A stretch of DNA of 64,000 bases, from positions 7,077,854 through 7,141,853 of the forward strand of contig FN649741.1 in assembly GCA_000310025.1 (NCBI GenBank), in the 5' to 3' direction. This DNA is from Ectocarpus siliculosus. Lineage: Eukaryota > Sar > Phaeophyceae > Ectocarpales > Ectocarpaceae. The notes beneath the pieces were generated by a model. That model saw nothing but the letters and a program-made list of their open reading frames with translations, was not told where the DNA came from and searched no databases. Shown in pieces: positions 1-12,635 of the stretch. The first letter of the stretch is position 1; every line of letters starts with the position of its first letter. The position numbers and the translations under genes were made by a program.

Positions 1-194
1 CCTGCATACGTGGGCAGCATTTCTTGCAAGGGATGCTGCCCACGTATCCACGTATCCCTTCCGACAAACCAGTGGGGGGCAAGACGGAAACGGAACCATG
101 TGGGCAGCAACCAAGCGGAGACAGTAGTCACGCGGCGTGTGACTGCTGTGCGTGTTCTACGCCACCCCGGGTGCTGCACCCTGAGAGAACAAAC

Positions 195-825
195 CTGCTG
201 GTCTCGGACTCGATCAGGAGGCGCTTAAGCTCGCTCCTCGTCTCGGCTGGAAGCACGTTCCAAGCCTGCGGAAAAACGAAGAGCCCAGCAAAAAAAAAAA
301 CACCCGCCCTCACGTATACGAACAGATGGAGGCGCGCAGCGAGCTACAGCAGCAGTAGTCAAACGAGCATGGCCTTCGGGGTACCCACCTGGCTACACAA
401 CCTTTCAAGATGCCAAGATCTGCGGCTTCATGCGTGTGCGTGTGTCGGTTTGGTGATCGACAACCTTGCATATCATTCGTTTCCACCATCATGGTTGATG
501 AAATAGCCGAAGAATAGAATTGCGTCTACTGCTGTAAAATTGTGCGTAAGTCAAATCTCCAAAACATGTGCATCATCATGCATCGCCCTGCGAAGAAGCC
601 GAGTCAGCCACGCCTTGAAACACCTACCCTCAAGTTCTCGCAACGCACCAGCCGCACGAGCGTCAAACCCACCTCTAATATACACTTCATGGTCAAATCA
701 GGGGGCATCGCTGCTCCTCCTGCTTCCCGTAGCTGCTGCGCGCCCTCGTCATCTACCGTCGCCTGGCCGATCGGGACGTCCATGGTCTTCTCCGGCGTTA
801 CCGCGCTGAGCGGGCGCCCACCAAC
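195..825 (-). CDS. two exons of an unrecognised gene (partial)
   Basis: Two neighbouring minus-strand segments look like consecutive exons. The first, 825-673, follows a CTCTGCAG acceptor, reads 51 codons without a stop and ends at GAG|GTGGGT. It includes the stretch TPEKTMDVPIGQ and ends MKCILE. The second, 265-195, follows CCGCAG, starts AWNVLPAETRSELKRLL and ends in the codon split AG|GTTTGT. Both are phase 0 at their shared junction, so they can be joined in frame to give ...MKCILE-AWNVLPAE.... I do not recognise the family. The second exon is amphipathic and helix-like. Upstream exons (beyond 826) and the 3' end (left of position 1) are not identified. The evidence is only splice signals and phase, so one or both exons could be chance. 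Confidence 0.35.
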
Positions 826-3675
826 CTGCAGAGCAACGAGGCAAACGGTGTCGGTTCCCGAACACTGGCGACGACGGGAGCAAGAGCAGGGACAGCAAGG
901 AGCCTGCGAACAACCCGACCAACAACACGCGGGAACGAACAAACGCATGTGTATGTACCTGTTCCTGAATGGTCTTCATGACGTAGTGCTATGTCAACAC
1001 AATGGCGGACGTGTTGTGTGTTCGAAGAAAAAAAGGGAGTGCTTGCTGCGCGGGGCGGGCAAGTGCAGCGCTGGCGGAAGCGGCGGTGATCGACCGGGGG
1101 CAGGGTGTTGGAGTCTAGGGAGAAGCAGGAGTGCAAGGGGGGGCGATTGAGTGGGGCAGCAGTGCCGGGCTTCTGGAAAAAAACGGCCGCAGGGTAGAAT
1201 AAAAATATACGTCATCACCCGGGGGCGGGTTCCAATTACTTGCCAAGCGCTGCTCGGAATACGAATATTAATACATATTCGTTTCATGAAGATGTGCCGC
1301 ATTTTTTCGGCGATAGACTATGTGGTACTGCATACAGCAGTTGTTACCGGTAAACCGCCGAGAAGAATAACTGCTGCATGTCCACCACCGAAACGGAACC
1401 TAGGGCCAAAGGGGTAAAGGACACATTTATTTGTTGTAGCAATAAACATAAACATATACCTACACGTCGTTGCACAACGCCATGCAGTACGGGGCGCGTG
1501 TGCAGCAACACATACATGTCCAACCAAGATGTCCATCTGGGCCACGTCAACACCAACCATCAGACGAAATGAAATTGCAGATACACACCAGGTTGTTGCT
1601 AAAACAATGGGTGGGGTGCTCTTCTTTAGAAACCGATGATTTTGTGCGTGTGCAACACAACGACGTACTGCTGTCATATTCCTGATGGTGTTGACGTGGC
1701 CCAGATGGCTTTTGTTTTGAGACTTGTGTTGCTGCAAACTCGCGCTTGTTTTGTGTCGTATTGTGCTCGAGATGTGTGCGGTAAATGCAAGATGAGCGGG
1801 GTTGGTCTACACAGGGTTCTCAGGATCTTGTGTGGATGTGGTGTACAGTAAAATACTTTAATACTGCTGTGCTCCCTGTTTCCTTGGTTGGTTCTTGATG
1901 GTTTGTGTATAATGGGACGTCGGCAATTCCAAGTTTAATTTCCATTCCGGCGGGAAACAGCAGTCTCCAAAAAGAGTGTTAGTTTTTGGGCAGAGAAACA
2001 AACTACATGTAAACGTGTTTTTACGTGGTGTGCTCCTCTTCTTCATGTAGGCTTCGAAAGTACTTCGCTGAGCGAAATAATGTGCATGTGTAGTCAAGCC
2101 GTGCTGAGTAAAGGGCTTGCAATCTCAAACGTTGCAAGTATTCCTGTACGAAGCTTCTTTTCTCCACGCACACGTATGTATAAAGTCCTCCTGCACACCA
2201 GGAGATATGTCGCGCGGACACCACGGACGGGCGTGTGTTTGCGCCCGGCGATAGTTGTGCCAACCCCTCTTCGTCCGTTTCAGTTTCTCGTTGGTGCGGT
2301 ATGGCATGCACAAATGTGGCTCAGCAGGTGTTCTTTTTCGTGCGAAGCCGGCCCCCGTAGTAAATAGCAGTGCCGCCGATTGTGAAACGTTTGGTTAGCC
2401 GGTATGGCCAATCAACCCATGGCATGCCTGGATTGGCACAGCAAAACGCAAGGATGATGGCCAGCTTCTGGTTAATCCTTGTGAAACGTAGCCTGGCCCG
2501 GCGGAAACCCGGCAAATCGCTCCGTCCTGGCATTGTAGGGATGCGATGTCTATGGTCTAACGACATTGGCACGCGTTTACACGAGCACATCCTGTAGTAC
2601 TAGTAGCCCTCGGGCGAGCAAGCCCTCCTCCCTACCGCACCGACCCCACCCTGAGTCATGGGGTAGTAGGTAGCAGGAATGCTCTAAATGTGGCGTTGCA
2701 GGAGTGAGTGTGCTCTAGGTGACCTAATGCCCTCCATCCCTCAGGCGATGCCAGGGTACCCGCGATTGGCGGAAAAACTGCGATCAACTGCCGCCTCAAA
2801 AAAGCTTGCGAATTGTCGGATTGGTCTTGCCAACAAGGAAGGTCTCCCCATAAAAAACACGACATATCAAATAAATCTACACCACGAGGATCGATTCATC
2901 AACAAAACCAGCAACAATGCGATTGGACAAGAAAACATCGACTTCATCGACAAAAAAAGCGGTATTATTATACCAGACAACATTCACTCGGTGCGAGCGG
3001 TGCTCTCGTCAACGACCGTAAAAAAGCGGCACGTTCGAATTGTTCGCTCCAGCAAGCGCACCATCACGGCGTGGCGCGCATGATTGATTCGGGTGAGCAG
3101 GACACGCCTAAGCAGCGGCTGCAGCCTTCGTTTCGGCGACGCGACTTCGCCGGTTGAGCCACAGCAGATGCATCCCGAACTCCGCAACTCTGTGCACCGA
3201 GGAACCACAACACCGGGAAACATCGCACATAGCACACACAGAGGACGAAAAGAAACGACCATTGAGCCGGGGAATAGCCACCGTTTCATGTCGTGCCGCA
3301 AAGCATACAACAGGGAGGCACGAGAGAATTGAGTACTGAAATACCTAGAAACGAAGAGTTGGCTGGCGGTCTGAGCACATTTTGGATCGGAGGGTATGTC
3401 GAAGCCAGACCCAAAACGCAAGGAGATGGGTAAATGTAAAGACAGCAGTGTGCAGGTTCTGATCCACGGCGTGACCTCGAAGTTTCTTAAAACGCTAGAG
3501 CTACGCTTCAGCAGCGACTTGGGGGGGAGGGGCGCTATGGTAGTGGCATTCGATGTTGCTTGTACTGTAGCGCACGATGAGCTTGGAATCATGTGGCGGC
3601 TGCTAGGTCGTGTGTTACCGTCGCCAACAAACACCTTCCTGTAACCGACATCGATGATGCCTAGAGATGCACACT
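826..3675. other. gene-poor stretch, left side
   Basis: I see no convincing exon here on either strand. The stretch is AT-richer in places (1190-1320, 1420-1480, 1850-2080). It contains one copy of a dispersed C-tailed repeat at 2491-2580. A 238-codon minus-strand open frame at 2984-3700 overlaps the end of MATE1 and shows no recognisable domain. The 3' untranslated region of MATE1 and the 5' exons of the gene at 195-825 should lie here. Confidence 0.4.
2491..2580 (+). repeat. dispersed repeat family A, copy 1
   Basis: One of five related copies in the window (others near 10552, 48191, 61138 and 63589). Shared landmarks in order are GCCTGG(T/C)CCGG, a GAAACCCGG-like block, GCTCCGTCC, TGTAGGGATGCGA and ATGGTCTAACGAC. 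This copy is diverged after ATGGTCTAACGAC and lacks the cytosine tail. On the opposite strand the family has a tRNA-T-arm-like segment, so a tRNA-derived SINE is one possibility. The family identity is inferred from comparison inside this window only. Confidence 0.55.
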
Positions 3676-6600
3676 TTAGAATAAACTCATCGCTGAACAA
3701 ATGGGCTCGGGATTCGCAGACACTGGCTGCCGTCGTGGTTTAGATGTTGGTTTTAGCTTGCCGCCATGGGGGTACAGCCGGGTGTGGGTGTTTATTGGTC
3801 CGCTGAGGACATGTGTCTGATATCGGCGAACAGCGGCCTCGGCTTGCCGCCTGCGCTTCGTCCATGAACGAGCATGTATTGGCCCCATTGATTGGCCGAA
3901 ACCAGGGGTAAGACTCGCCTGATTATCTGCAGCAGCAACAGCCCCATCCACGCGCCGTGCAAACCCCGCGTCGCAGGCCACGTCCTGACCCATTGCATGA
4001 AACTCACTAGCACCACTGTGTTGATAGCGTAGCACCTTCCGAGAGAGAGATCGTTTGGGCCGGGACGCGAATGAATCAAGTGTATCAGCCGTACAAATCG
4101 CAGTCGCGTTTCAGTTTAGTTCTGTAACAATCTGTGAAATCTGTAAAGGTAAGTGAAGACGTAGGCTAACGGGAAACTGCGGTAGAACATTCGTCTATTG
4201 GCTGTGTAGAACGAAGGAATAGCCCGTAGCTATAGCAGCCAAACCGACATGCTGGTAGGAATGGTATGGTTCCCCCAAGACTGAAATAAACGCGTACGAA
4301 TACGCTTGGCAAACACAGGTCGCCCCCACGTAGCCAACAAAATACTTCCAACATCAACTCCAGGCGGACGGTACACCCTCATTAGTGCCTGACGTCCCCG
4401 GCTTGTTTTCCATAAGCGGAACACCGTGAAGTGCACGGGGGCTCGCTTCAACAGCGGCGCGGTCGGCAATGAACCACCGCGTGCACGCAACTCGGCGTCC
4501 CTTCCAACAAGTCTCGCTCACCCCGCAAGGAAACCAAGCCGCCGTTGGGCGAGCAGTATCCCCTCCAGGCCCATCACGCAGGCGTGGGTGAGGAGGCTCC
4601 ACGACAGCAGCGGCGTGAGGCTCCGCATCCCGGCTGCCACCTCCAAGGAGTTGGTGAAGAGGTGGGGCAGGTGGAGAGGGACAAGCCCCGCCACACAGGC
4701 GTTGAGGCTGCCGACTCCGACACCAAGAATGAGCACCTTCCTGCGGTGGGGGCCCCGTGACGTGAACCAGGGGGTATCGAGGGCACAGTTCTCGCATTCA
4801 AACAACTAAGTAGGCTACGTGTGAATTTCAAGGTCGGCGTTGTTTCAGGAGGGGGTGCGGTACAGTTTCCTTCGGCCTGGCGGCTTCGGGCGCCTAACAC
4901 GCACGGCTCTTGCATCCCCAGACGGATTCATCGTGCATGTGCCGGGATGGAAAGCGCTCGCACCGAATCGCGCTTCAATTGCAAAGGAGGTCCTTGCCCC
5001 CCTCCTGCTCCAACCAACCGAGAACCCAAAACAAACACCATTCTTTCAGCGCGTTTGTATCCGGACGAACCGGCCGAATCAAGGACATTTAGAAGCCGAA
5101 ATCAAAACTTTAGACTACAGTTTGATTCGGCTTGAAAATGAAATGGTCGTGGGATCCGAACGACCCCTTCAACACCCGGAAGCAAGCGGGCAAGGCTGCC
5201 ATCTGTAAAAAAAAAAGAAGACATTCCACTGGACCTCATCATTGTTCGGGCGGGACTGAGCCGCGGGTCGGCGCTACTGTCCTCGGCAGCGGCTGTGTCC
5301 CCGGCCACCGCAGCCGCAGCAGCCCGGGCGGCTTTCTTGGCCGACTTGATGCTCCGCTCTCTGGCGAGCTGCCCGGGGATGAAGGCTTGGGCCGTCTGCG
5401 ACAAGGCCTCTCCGAACGTGGCGAAGAAGAAGAACACTCTCAGCATCACCTGGCGGCCGCAATGGGCAGGGGACAGGGGACGGAGCTGTCGATGAGACGG
5501 ATGGCAGGGAGTGAACATATGTACGGCAACGAGTGACGGTCGGAGGAGGTCGAAAACAAGCAGGATGGCGGGTAAATCTGGTTGTGTGGGGAGGCATCAT
5601 TGGTCGGTTTCGCTTGAAAATCGTGCCGAAAGCAAGCATTATCTTTCGTTGCGGGACGATGTGAATACGTGAAGCGGGTGCGGTGTGGGGGGGATCGAGG
5701 TAAATACACTGGGGAATTCTCTATACTTGTGAAAGGACGATACTTGGTGCCCGAAATCTTTCCCAGTGGTCATTTCAAATGTCGTTCATGTCTCATGAAT
5801 CGAAAATCCTTCACAGATCGGTAGAAATGTAACCGCAAGACCCTGACGTTCTGCGCGCAAAGGCTGGCAAGCTTCCAGACCAGGCGCTTACATGTAGCTA
5901 CTTTAAAGTTACAGACAGCAAGCGCCCACGAGGTGCTAGTCTTCTCCGCTCACATTGTGAGTCGCCAGCGGTAATGGCCCTATCGCGGTGACCGTGAGAG
6001 TCATGACGGAGTAGCAGAGCACCTGCCGGGGCCGGGAAAGAGACCAGAACCGCACCACGCATCGGGGTTGGATGCAAGAAAGCGATCGCCGTCGAACACG
6101 GCAGACAAAAGAGAGAGAACGGCCGCATGTGGCACGAATTCTTGGTCATACTGGTCGAAAGAAAACGGGTGAACATGGCGATCGACCGGCCAGAACCACC
6201 AACGGCACGTCAAGCACTGAAAAACAAAAACGCCGTCAGGAACTGAGATCCGAATAATCCAGGGACACCGGAGACACCAGCAACATTTTTCGTCTTGAAG
6301 CGTTGTAATAGAGCCAATCTACCGCTGCCCGGGGGCGCAAGGCAAACAGACGGAGCAAGGCGCTTCGTTAGTGTAGAGCATTCCGCCTTGCCCGAACCCT
6401 CACCAACACGCGGGACACCTTGTCTACACATCTCGTGGAAAATGCGAGGCTCCATCAGCAACCCGGCCTCTGGGCATCGCCGACGCTGTAGCGCTGAACC
6501 GGAACGTATTCGTTCGTCCGCTTCTCCAACGTGATCAACACGGGAAGGATACGCCTCACGAAACCTCCACAGCGACCCCAGCCAACTATGACAAGCGACA

Positions 6601-9600
6601 GCAACACCTCCTGCAAGGGCCGGGGCTTCACCTTTCCCAGCAAGGCGAACGCGATGGGCCCCGCGAAGTCGAGGAAGACCTTCAGCTCTTCCGCGGAGGG
6701 TAGCTCCACGAACTTGTACACGCGCTCTCCTAGACAAGGTGTATTTATTCCCACCCGAGGGTTAGTGTCGGAGCCGTGTGTGGTGGTGGCATATCTCGAT
6801 TATTTTGGTAGCGGAAGGACCCTAGACTACGAACCCTCGCACACATGTTGCGCCGGGTGCATTTTGCCGCCGCAGCAAGTTCGACGCTAGCGCTAAGGAT
6901 CCTGTGCTCTGTTGCGGTCGCAGGTTGTTTAGGCGCACGCAAGCAGCGTGTGCGCCTCACCTGCTGCCGTGGATAACCTATACTGCCCGTCCTGCAACCA
7001 GAAAAGCACGCGAGGGTGTGACCTCTTTTCTTTGGGTAGTCGCCTCCAACACGAGCTACTTCGTTCCCACATTCACATCCCCTCGCTTCCAGAAAGGCAG
7101 AGACCGGTCTCACGAGAAGATATCGTCTACCCACTCGCGGGAACACAGAAACACCCCGTAACAAGCTCACGGAGGACGACGCCTCCCTCCTCATGAAACC
7201 TACGTCTCCATTATCAAACAGCATGCCCTCTGAAACACCCGCGCTCACTCACCCTGCGCCCTCCACACGGCCAAGCCCAGGAGCACCATGCTCACGGTTT
7301 CCGCAGACGCGGTGGCCGCCGCCGCCCCGAACACACCCATGCCCATCCTGCAGACGGTGACCCAATCCCCCAGCCCGTTCACCGCGCTAGCTATCAAAAC
7401 GACCCCCAACGGCGTAACCGAATCGCGAGCTCCGAGGCAAGCCGCCTGCAGCACCATCGCGGCGATGGAAGCGGGAGCGCCTAGTATCCGCATTCTCGAG
7501 TAGACGAGCGCCGCCGGTACCACCTGTCATGCCAACCCGGAGGAACGAAAAAACGTAGGGGTCCTGTGGGGTATGCCGTGCTTTCGGGGATGGGGCGTGT
7601 GGCATCTGCGAACAATTTTGCTGGGGAATCTGTCACTACAACCAGCGCGGAGCGTAACTCCACGTCTAGATTAAGCTCCATGGCCTCCCTCGGGGTAAGC
7701 TCAGACAGCACCAGCAAGGAGAGAAGCGGCGTTTTGGGCGATCCCGACCTTTAGCTAGGCTCGTTCGCCACTTGGACCTACAGTTGGGGGTCTCCCAATA
7801 AGGCGGTCTCAATAAGGCGGGTCGCCCTATATAAGGCGGGTGAAATTGGTAGGCATAGAGGGAGTACACTAATCAAGCAGTTCTAAACATCGCATAAGGC
7901 GGCTGCCCAATGTAAGGCGGTCATTATCAGCTGCCCCACCACCAACGTAGTCGGGGACCCCCCACAACTGTACCTCCTTGCTCTTCTCTCCGGCCAATTG
8001 CGCCAGAACTCTCGGTCCAAACGCCTGAACTCCCACCGCGACCATCAACCCTATCGAGAGAGCCAACCCCAATGCCTGGGCTACCACCTGTCCAAGGCGG
8101 CGTGTGCGACGGCAACGCAGATCATCAGCGGTTGAACCGAAACAATCAACCAGCGGAGCGGAATATATTGCGAGGGGTGTGCGTGCACGCCAAACTTCAA
8201 ACGGGCGGTTTTCAACTTGAGGAAATACTATCTGGTGGTGGTGCGATTGGCAGACAGGACAGGGAGGCTGAGGGCACGAAACTATCGCGCTCTGCGTCAA
8301 TAATCGCTGCGGTGTGGGATCATCTGTTGTCCCAGAGCCCCGAATCAGAAAACCACAAGCTATTCGGCAAACCGCGGTCAGATTCATATTCTTCCACCTT
8401 ACCTTCTGGGCTTCTGCCCGCTTCCCATCGGCCAACGCTGTGGCTTGCAAATTGGTTACTGCGATTGCCAGAAACGTGCTGCAGTAGATCAAACTTTCGC
8501 AGAGCACGGTCGCTGGGCCAAGTGATGCCAGCTCCGTCGCGCTCCTCGTCCCTGATTATCCGTGCGACGATAATACAAGACGGAAGGGTTTGAAGGAAAT
8601 AATGGCTCCGTTGCGGCGGCGCATACCGAGGGTCTAAGGAAACCGCAAAAGGATGCAGCGTACTATAATACGGCACGGCACGAGACAGCGCGAAACGGGG
8701 CAAGGGGATTGTGCTTGGTTTCTTCGCATTCTCCATGGGCAGAACCAGCAAATACTTCAACCCATCCCCTTCGACCGCTGTGGTGTGAAAATACTCTCCA
8801 GCGGGTGAAGTATTTCTGTGAAAATATGAAAAATAAATTGTTCTAGTAATCTTTCGGACGAGCAACGCCGCCATAACCCGCTCACAGCACTAACACCCCA
8901 CAAACCCGTCTGGCGATACCGTTCTTACGGCAGCTTGCGTGTGCGGATTCACTAATTTTTTCTTGCCCTATAGTTGCACACCATCTCCCCCGAACTCACC
9001 AACCACCCCAGCGTCCACGAGGCTCATTATCGGAGACGCCAACCAGATGCCCAGCGTCGGCAAAATAAACTTGAGCATCCTCGTGTAGGACACGTTGCCG
9101 TCGTCTTTCTGCTCCCCCCACCCCCCCTCGATCGTCGCCGCCACCCCCTTGCTGTCCTCCTCGACTTCAACCCCGTCTATGGCCATGGCCGATCTCCGCC
9201 ATGGCCGTCGAATCCCGTCCAGGCCATGACGATCACCGCCCCCACGGGCGTGGATACCTCTTGCGCACCGGACCCGTAACCGCTCCCCTACGCGAGCGGA
9301 GGACACTGGCGTTCTACCTGTTGCGCCTGCCGGAGGAGAGATGTGATCGGGGTGTGATCAAACGCGTACCATGTAGCAGCACGGTGGCATGCGTAAGACT
9401 CGTTGTGTTTGAAGGTCAAACAATTACTGGTCTTAGAATCGCTGCGAGCCAATCTTCCACTGTGTTTTAGTAGAGCGAATATTGCACCGTGTTCATTCCG
9501 CACCAAGAAGCATGACTAGAAGCAAGACACTAACGCGCGTCCCCCGCCCCCGGAATGCACACATGTCCAAGGTAGCGGAAAAGGGCAAAGCACGAGCAGG

Positions 9601-11539
9601 GAAGCTGCACCCAATACTGGCAAACCGGCGCCTCAATACACGCATCAAATTGACGGTTTTGAAGAGCGTAATCGTACCGCCGCTAGAGTACGCCGGAGAA
9701 GTATGGGAAGGAAATAAGAAGGTAGTGAAAGAATTCGAGGCGGCGCAGATGAACCCAGCGAAAATCATCCTAGGATGCTCCAAGCGCACAAGTAATGCAG
9801 TCGTCAGGGCAGAATTGGGGATCCAATCCCTACGGTCGGGAAGAGACGCAAGGAAGCTGACATGGCAGTATCGCATGTGCGGGATGGGAGAGGAGAGGTT
9901 GCCGAGAATAGTATGGGAGGCGAAGTGGGCAAACAAAAAGAGGGGAAGACAACCCACGGAATGGGTCAAGGTTGTAGAGGACGTATGGAAGGGATTGGAC
10001 ATCGACGAAGATGAAACGCTGGAAACGGAGGGTCTAAAGGGGTTCAAGGAGAAGATATCTGTTGCTTGTGCCGAGAGAGAAAAACAGAATCTAAGGAAAG
10101 TACCCGAGGATAGGGAGGGTCTAGAAGTGTACGGAATGTTGAAAGAAGCAATAGGGTTCAAGGATTACCTACATGGACCAATGGATGCAGGGGCAAAGCT
10201 TAAGGTCAAATTCAGGACCGGGGACATAGGCCTTCGAGAACGTCGACGAAGACATAGGACGGTAGACGACGAAGACGACAAGTTCAAATGTGATTGCGGC
10301 TTCGAATGCGAAGACCGTGTTCATGTAGTCGCGGAATGTCAGTTGTACAAGAAGGAGAGGGAAGGGTACATGTAAGGGAGGTACAGGGAGATGTTTGAGG
10401 CATGGAATAGAGAGGAAAGGACGGTAGCTGTACTGGGGAGTAGGAAGTGGTTTGAAAAGGCGGGAAGGGATACCGTTAGGTTAGACAAACAATTTTTAAG
10501 CGAAGACATTTTTGAGCCACCTTTGGCAAAGTAGGAAGGAATGATTGGCCATCCGTGATCGGTCCTGTGGGAACAATGCTCCGTCCTCTCGAGGACGCGT
10601 GGTCAATGGTCTAACCGCTAAGGCATGCAACACATAAGAGTACGCCCCCCCCCCGCCCCCGGAATGGTTGTTGGTATGCACGTAGCGATTGCTTGGTGTT
10701 CCAATACGGACGTCTAAGGCCTACTGCTGTTTTGGCATCTTCAACAGCGGGGAGATTCCACGGTATTTCCCCGCTCAAAGGTGGTGCTCTTGATCCACAG
10801 GAGCCAGACAAGCAGTCCCACCTCCCACATGCAAAAACACCGCTGAAGCACTGATCAACAATCGTTCCTTGGTTGCCGATGCGGGTACAGTCCAGCAGTA
10901 TATCTTATCTAGGTCCGCAATAATAGAATGCCACAGCCAGTCGGACCGCTCCTGCCGTTGTCATCATGCGTTACACGGACCGGTTCTGGTGCACCGTACA
11001 GCGGTACCATCCGTGTGTTTTTCTCTTGGCGTCAATTGAGCAAGCTCTGCAACGACCGGCCCACGATACGGCTCTGCTACAGCAGCGGTTATTCAAGGCT
11101 CGGCTGGCAGACACAGCAACCAACGCAGTGCCGGTTGCGGCAACATCCCAATCAATATGACAGCAGTTTTGAACAGCTGATGCGAAAGTACGTGATTCGC
11201 AGGAAGGGGCCTAAATGGGCCGACATCTGCATACCGATACGCAGGTTCCCTTCACACAACCAGGTTTCCTCTGTTTCACAACTGAGGCGCGACGGCAATT
11301 AAGAACGACATGTTGCCACTGCCTCAGCTGACCTGTTGCAGCAGAGGGAAGCACTTCGTACAACACACATTGCTGTTGCTGCAGGGGCAGAAAAAGCCAC
11401 GCATGCGTCCATAACCGTCTCCGCGTGTCGACTCACCATGCCCTGTAGTGGACCCTAACGAAGTGGGAGGAGAGAACCCAACTGCAACAGAGACTATGGA
11501 AGACGCCAATGCCGTCGAAATCGCCCACGGGATGATCAT
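3676..11539 (-). CDS. MATE family efflux transporter, probably plastid-targeted (MATE1)
   Basis: Eleven exons close in phase to 611 aa: 11539-11437, 9305-9000, 8551-8403, 8087-7974, 7523-7253, 6729-6632, 6022-5954, 5449-5235, 4740-4522, 4035-3919 and 3850-3676 (stop). Exon 1 encodes a hydrophobic signal ending V-G-F-S-P-P, like the heterokont plastid-targeting motif with Phe at +1; exon 2 starts with an Arg/Ser-rich transit-like stretch and then the first MATE helix (LPTLGIWLASPIMSLVDAG). Later landmarks are LASLGPATVLC, the QAACLGARDS turn, FLDFAGPIAFALLGK|VLCYSVMTL and EALSQTAQAFIP. Members export small organic compounds or drugs in exchange for H+ or Na+. The join of exons 10 and 11 needs a GC donor (AG|GCGAGT). 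Intron 1 (about 2.1 kb) contains a LINE fragment. The substrate cannot be read from sequence, and the first and last exons are the least certain. Confidence 0.85.
9555..10533 (+). mobile_element. 5'-truncated, decayed LINE (non-LTR retrotransposon) 3' end
   Basis: An open frame resembles the region after the reverse-transcriptase core of LINE polyproteins: NRRLNTRIKLTVLKSVIVPPLEYAGEVW, here seen as consecutive short blocks, followed by a basic and acidic linker. Near the end is a zinc-knuckle-like C-D-C...H-V-V-A-E-C segment. A TAA at 10373-10375 interrupts it, but the same frame continues with a coherent sequence (YREMFEAWNREE...RKW) to a TAG at 10531-10533, so this is a disabled copy. The RT catalytic core and endonuclease are absent, as expected for 5' truncation. 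It lies antisense in intron 1 of MATE1. The exact 5' junction (about 9530-9560) and any target-site duplication were not resolved. Confidence 0.8.
10552..10655 (+). repeat. dispersed repeat family A, copy 2
   Basis: Carries the family landmarks TGCTCCGTCC, GGTCAATGGTCTAACCGCTAAGGCATGC and AAGAGTACG, then a run of cytosines. It lies about 20 bases past the end of the LINE open frame, which may be coincidence or may mean the repeat uses or derives from the LINE 3' tail. Confidence 0.6.
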
Positions 11540-11918
11540 GACGTTGCCGGTGTGCAGCACTGAGCAGGCGGGTGTTGTCTTGGGCAGGCAGCCGGGCTTC
11601 AGGTTTTGGGGGGTACGTTGGTGTAGTTCTATGAAATTACGGAGTCCCTCTTGTGTGCATCTAGCCGCGTGCACACCAACAGCAAGGGCATACGAGAGAT
11701 ACAAAGGAATCCAGCAGGAGGTGAGCACCTTAGCGTGTTGATATCTCGAGGGTGATCTAGATGCATTGATCGATTGCCGTATTTTCTCTCGAAAGCCAAC
11801 CCAACCTCCCCCCCGACCCCATTCCACATTTTCGAATCAAACTTGTCACATGTTACTCCTCTTGTGTGTTGCGCATTTTTACCGCGGTCACCAACCCCTA
11901 GGAGACAGTGTGCTGACC
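11540..11918. promoter_or_regulatory. divergent intergenic region, MATE1 / membrane-protein gene
   Basis: The start codons of MATE1 (minus, 11539) and the one-helix protein (plus, 11919) are 379 bases apart head to head, so both 5' untranslated regions and promoters should lie here. I see no clear TATA box. The stretch has C-rich runs near 11808-11820. The assignment rests on gene order alone. Confidence 0.45.
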
Positions 11919-12635
11919 ATGATGCCGCCGAAGAAAAACTACAGCTACACCAACTTGGCAGATACACCACAGGTCAGTCCCCTCTCCTTTCATTGCACGA
12001 TTGTGGCGTTATTTTTGCACGTTTGTGGCGTTATCCTTTCGAATCTCCCTGCTTCCTAAAAGCTTCGTGTTGTCCAATTCCGCAATCGCAAATGTCATGT
12101 TTTCATGTCCTTGCTCTCATGGTGTTCCCTCCCCCCACAGCAGCGTTACAGCATTGCATGCAACAGAAGCCCCTACTGTAGTGTTCCATGTTTGCTTGCC
12201 TGCGAAGCGCTTACCCCGTAACAATATTGAAATCACAACCCTGTTCTTGGTTAACGACGTGATTTTGTATATGAAAAAGTTTAAGTTCCACCGCGATGGA
12301 TCCCGAGGATGGGATAGTCTTGTGTCCAAGCAGATCTTGTTGCCATCTGTCTGCCCTCTTTCAATTTCAGCATGGGGAGATCATCGAGTCCTCTTACCTG
12401 CTGGCAGAAAAGGGCCCCAAGTCAATTTGGACCAAGGTGCTGGAAATGGTGGTGCTCGTGGCCACTATCGGTGGATGCGCGTACCTGGTGGTGTTCCTGT
12501 TCCACCACGCCAACCATCACGATTCCGCGACAGCAAAGGACTCGGCATCGCACCCGCACCCTCCGGTAGGGGCTAGCTCTTCCACGTCGCAAGACCCTGC
12601 GTCTTGCAACAGTAACTCCAAGTGCGCAGAGCTAG
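11919..12635 (+). CDS. single-pass membrane protein, 5' part
   Basis: Exon 1 (11919-11972) encodes MMPPKKNYSYTNLADTPQ and ends at CAG|GTCAGT. Exon 2 (12371-12635) follows TTCAATTTCAG in the same phase, beginning HGEIIESSYLLAEKGPKSIW, and ends GAGCTAG|GTAAGC, leaving one base. The 106 residues show a short hydrophilic N-terminus, one strong hydrophobic helix (about residues 41-58, VLEMVVLVATIGGCAYLVVF), then a His/Ser/Pro-rich linker and a cysteine segment, C-N-S-N-S-K-C-A-E-L-G. I recall C...C-A-x-L-G followed by G-x-C-C-P-T in secreted or surface proteins of stramenopiles, so the missing next exon may carry that motif, but I did not find it. The 3' end is unresolved. It is divergent from MATE1. 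Function is unknown. Confidence 0.65.

Noticed and set aside
2984-3700. 238-codon minus-strand open frame
   Set aside because: No domain, mixed composition, and it overlaps the last coding bases of MATE1 in another frame. More likely part of the MATE1 3' untranslated region or chance.
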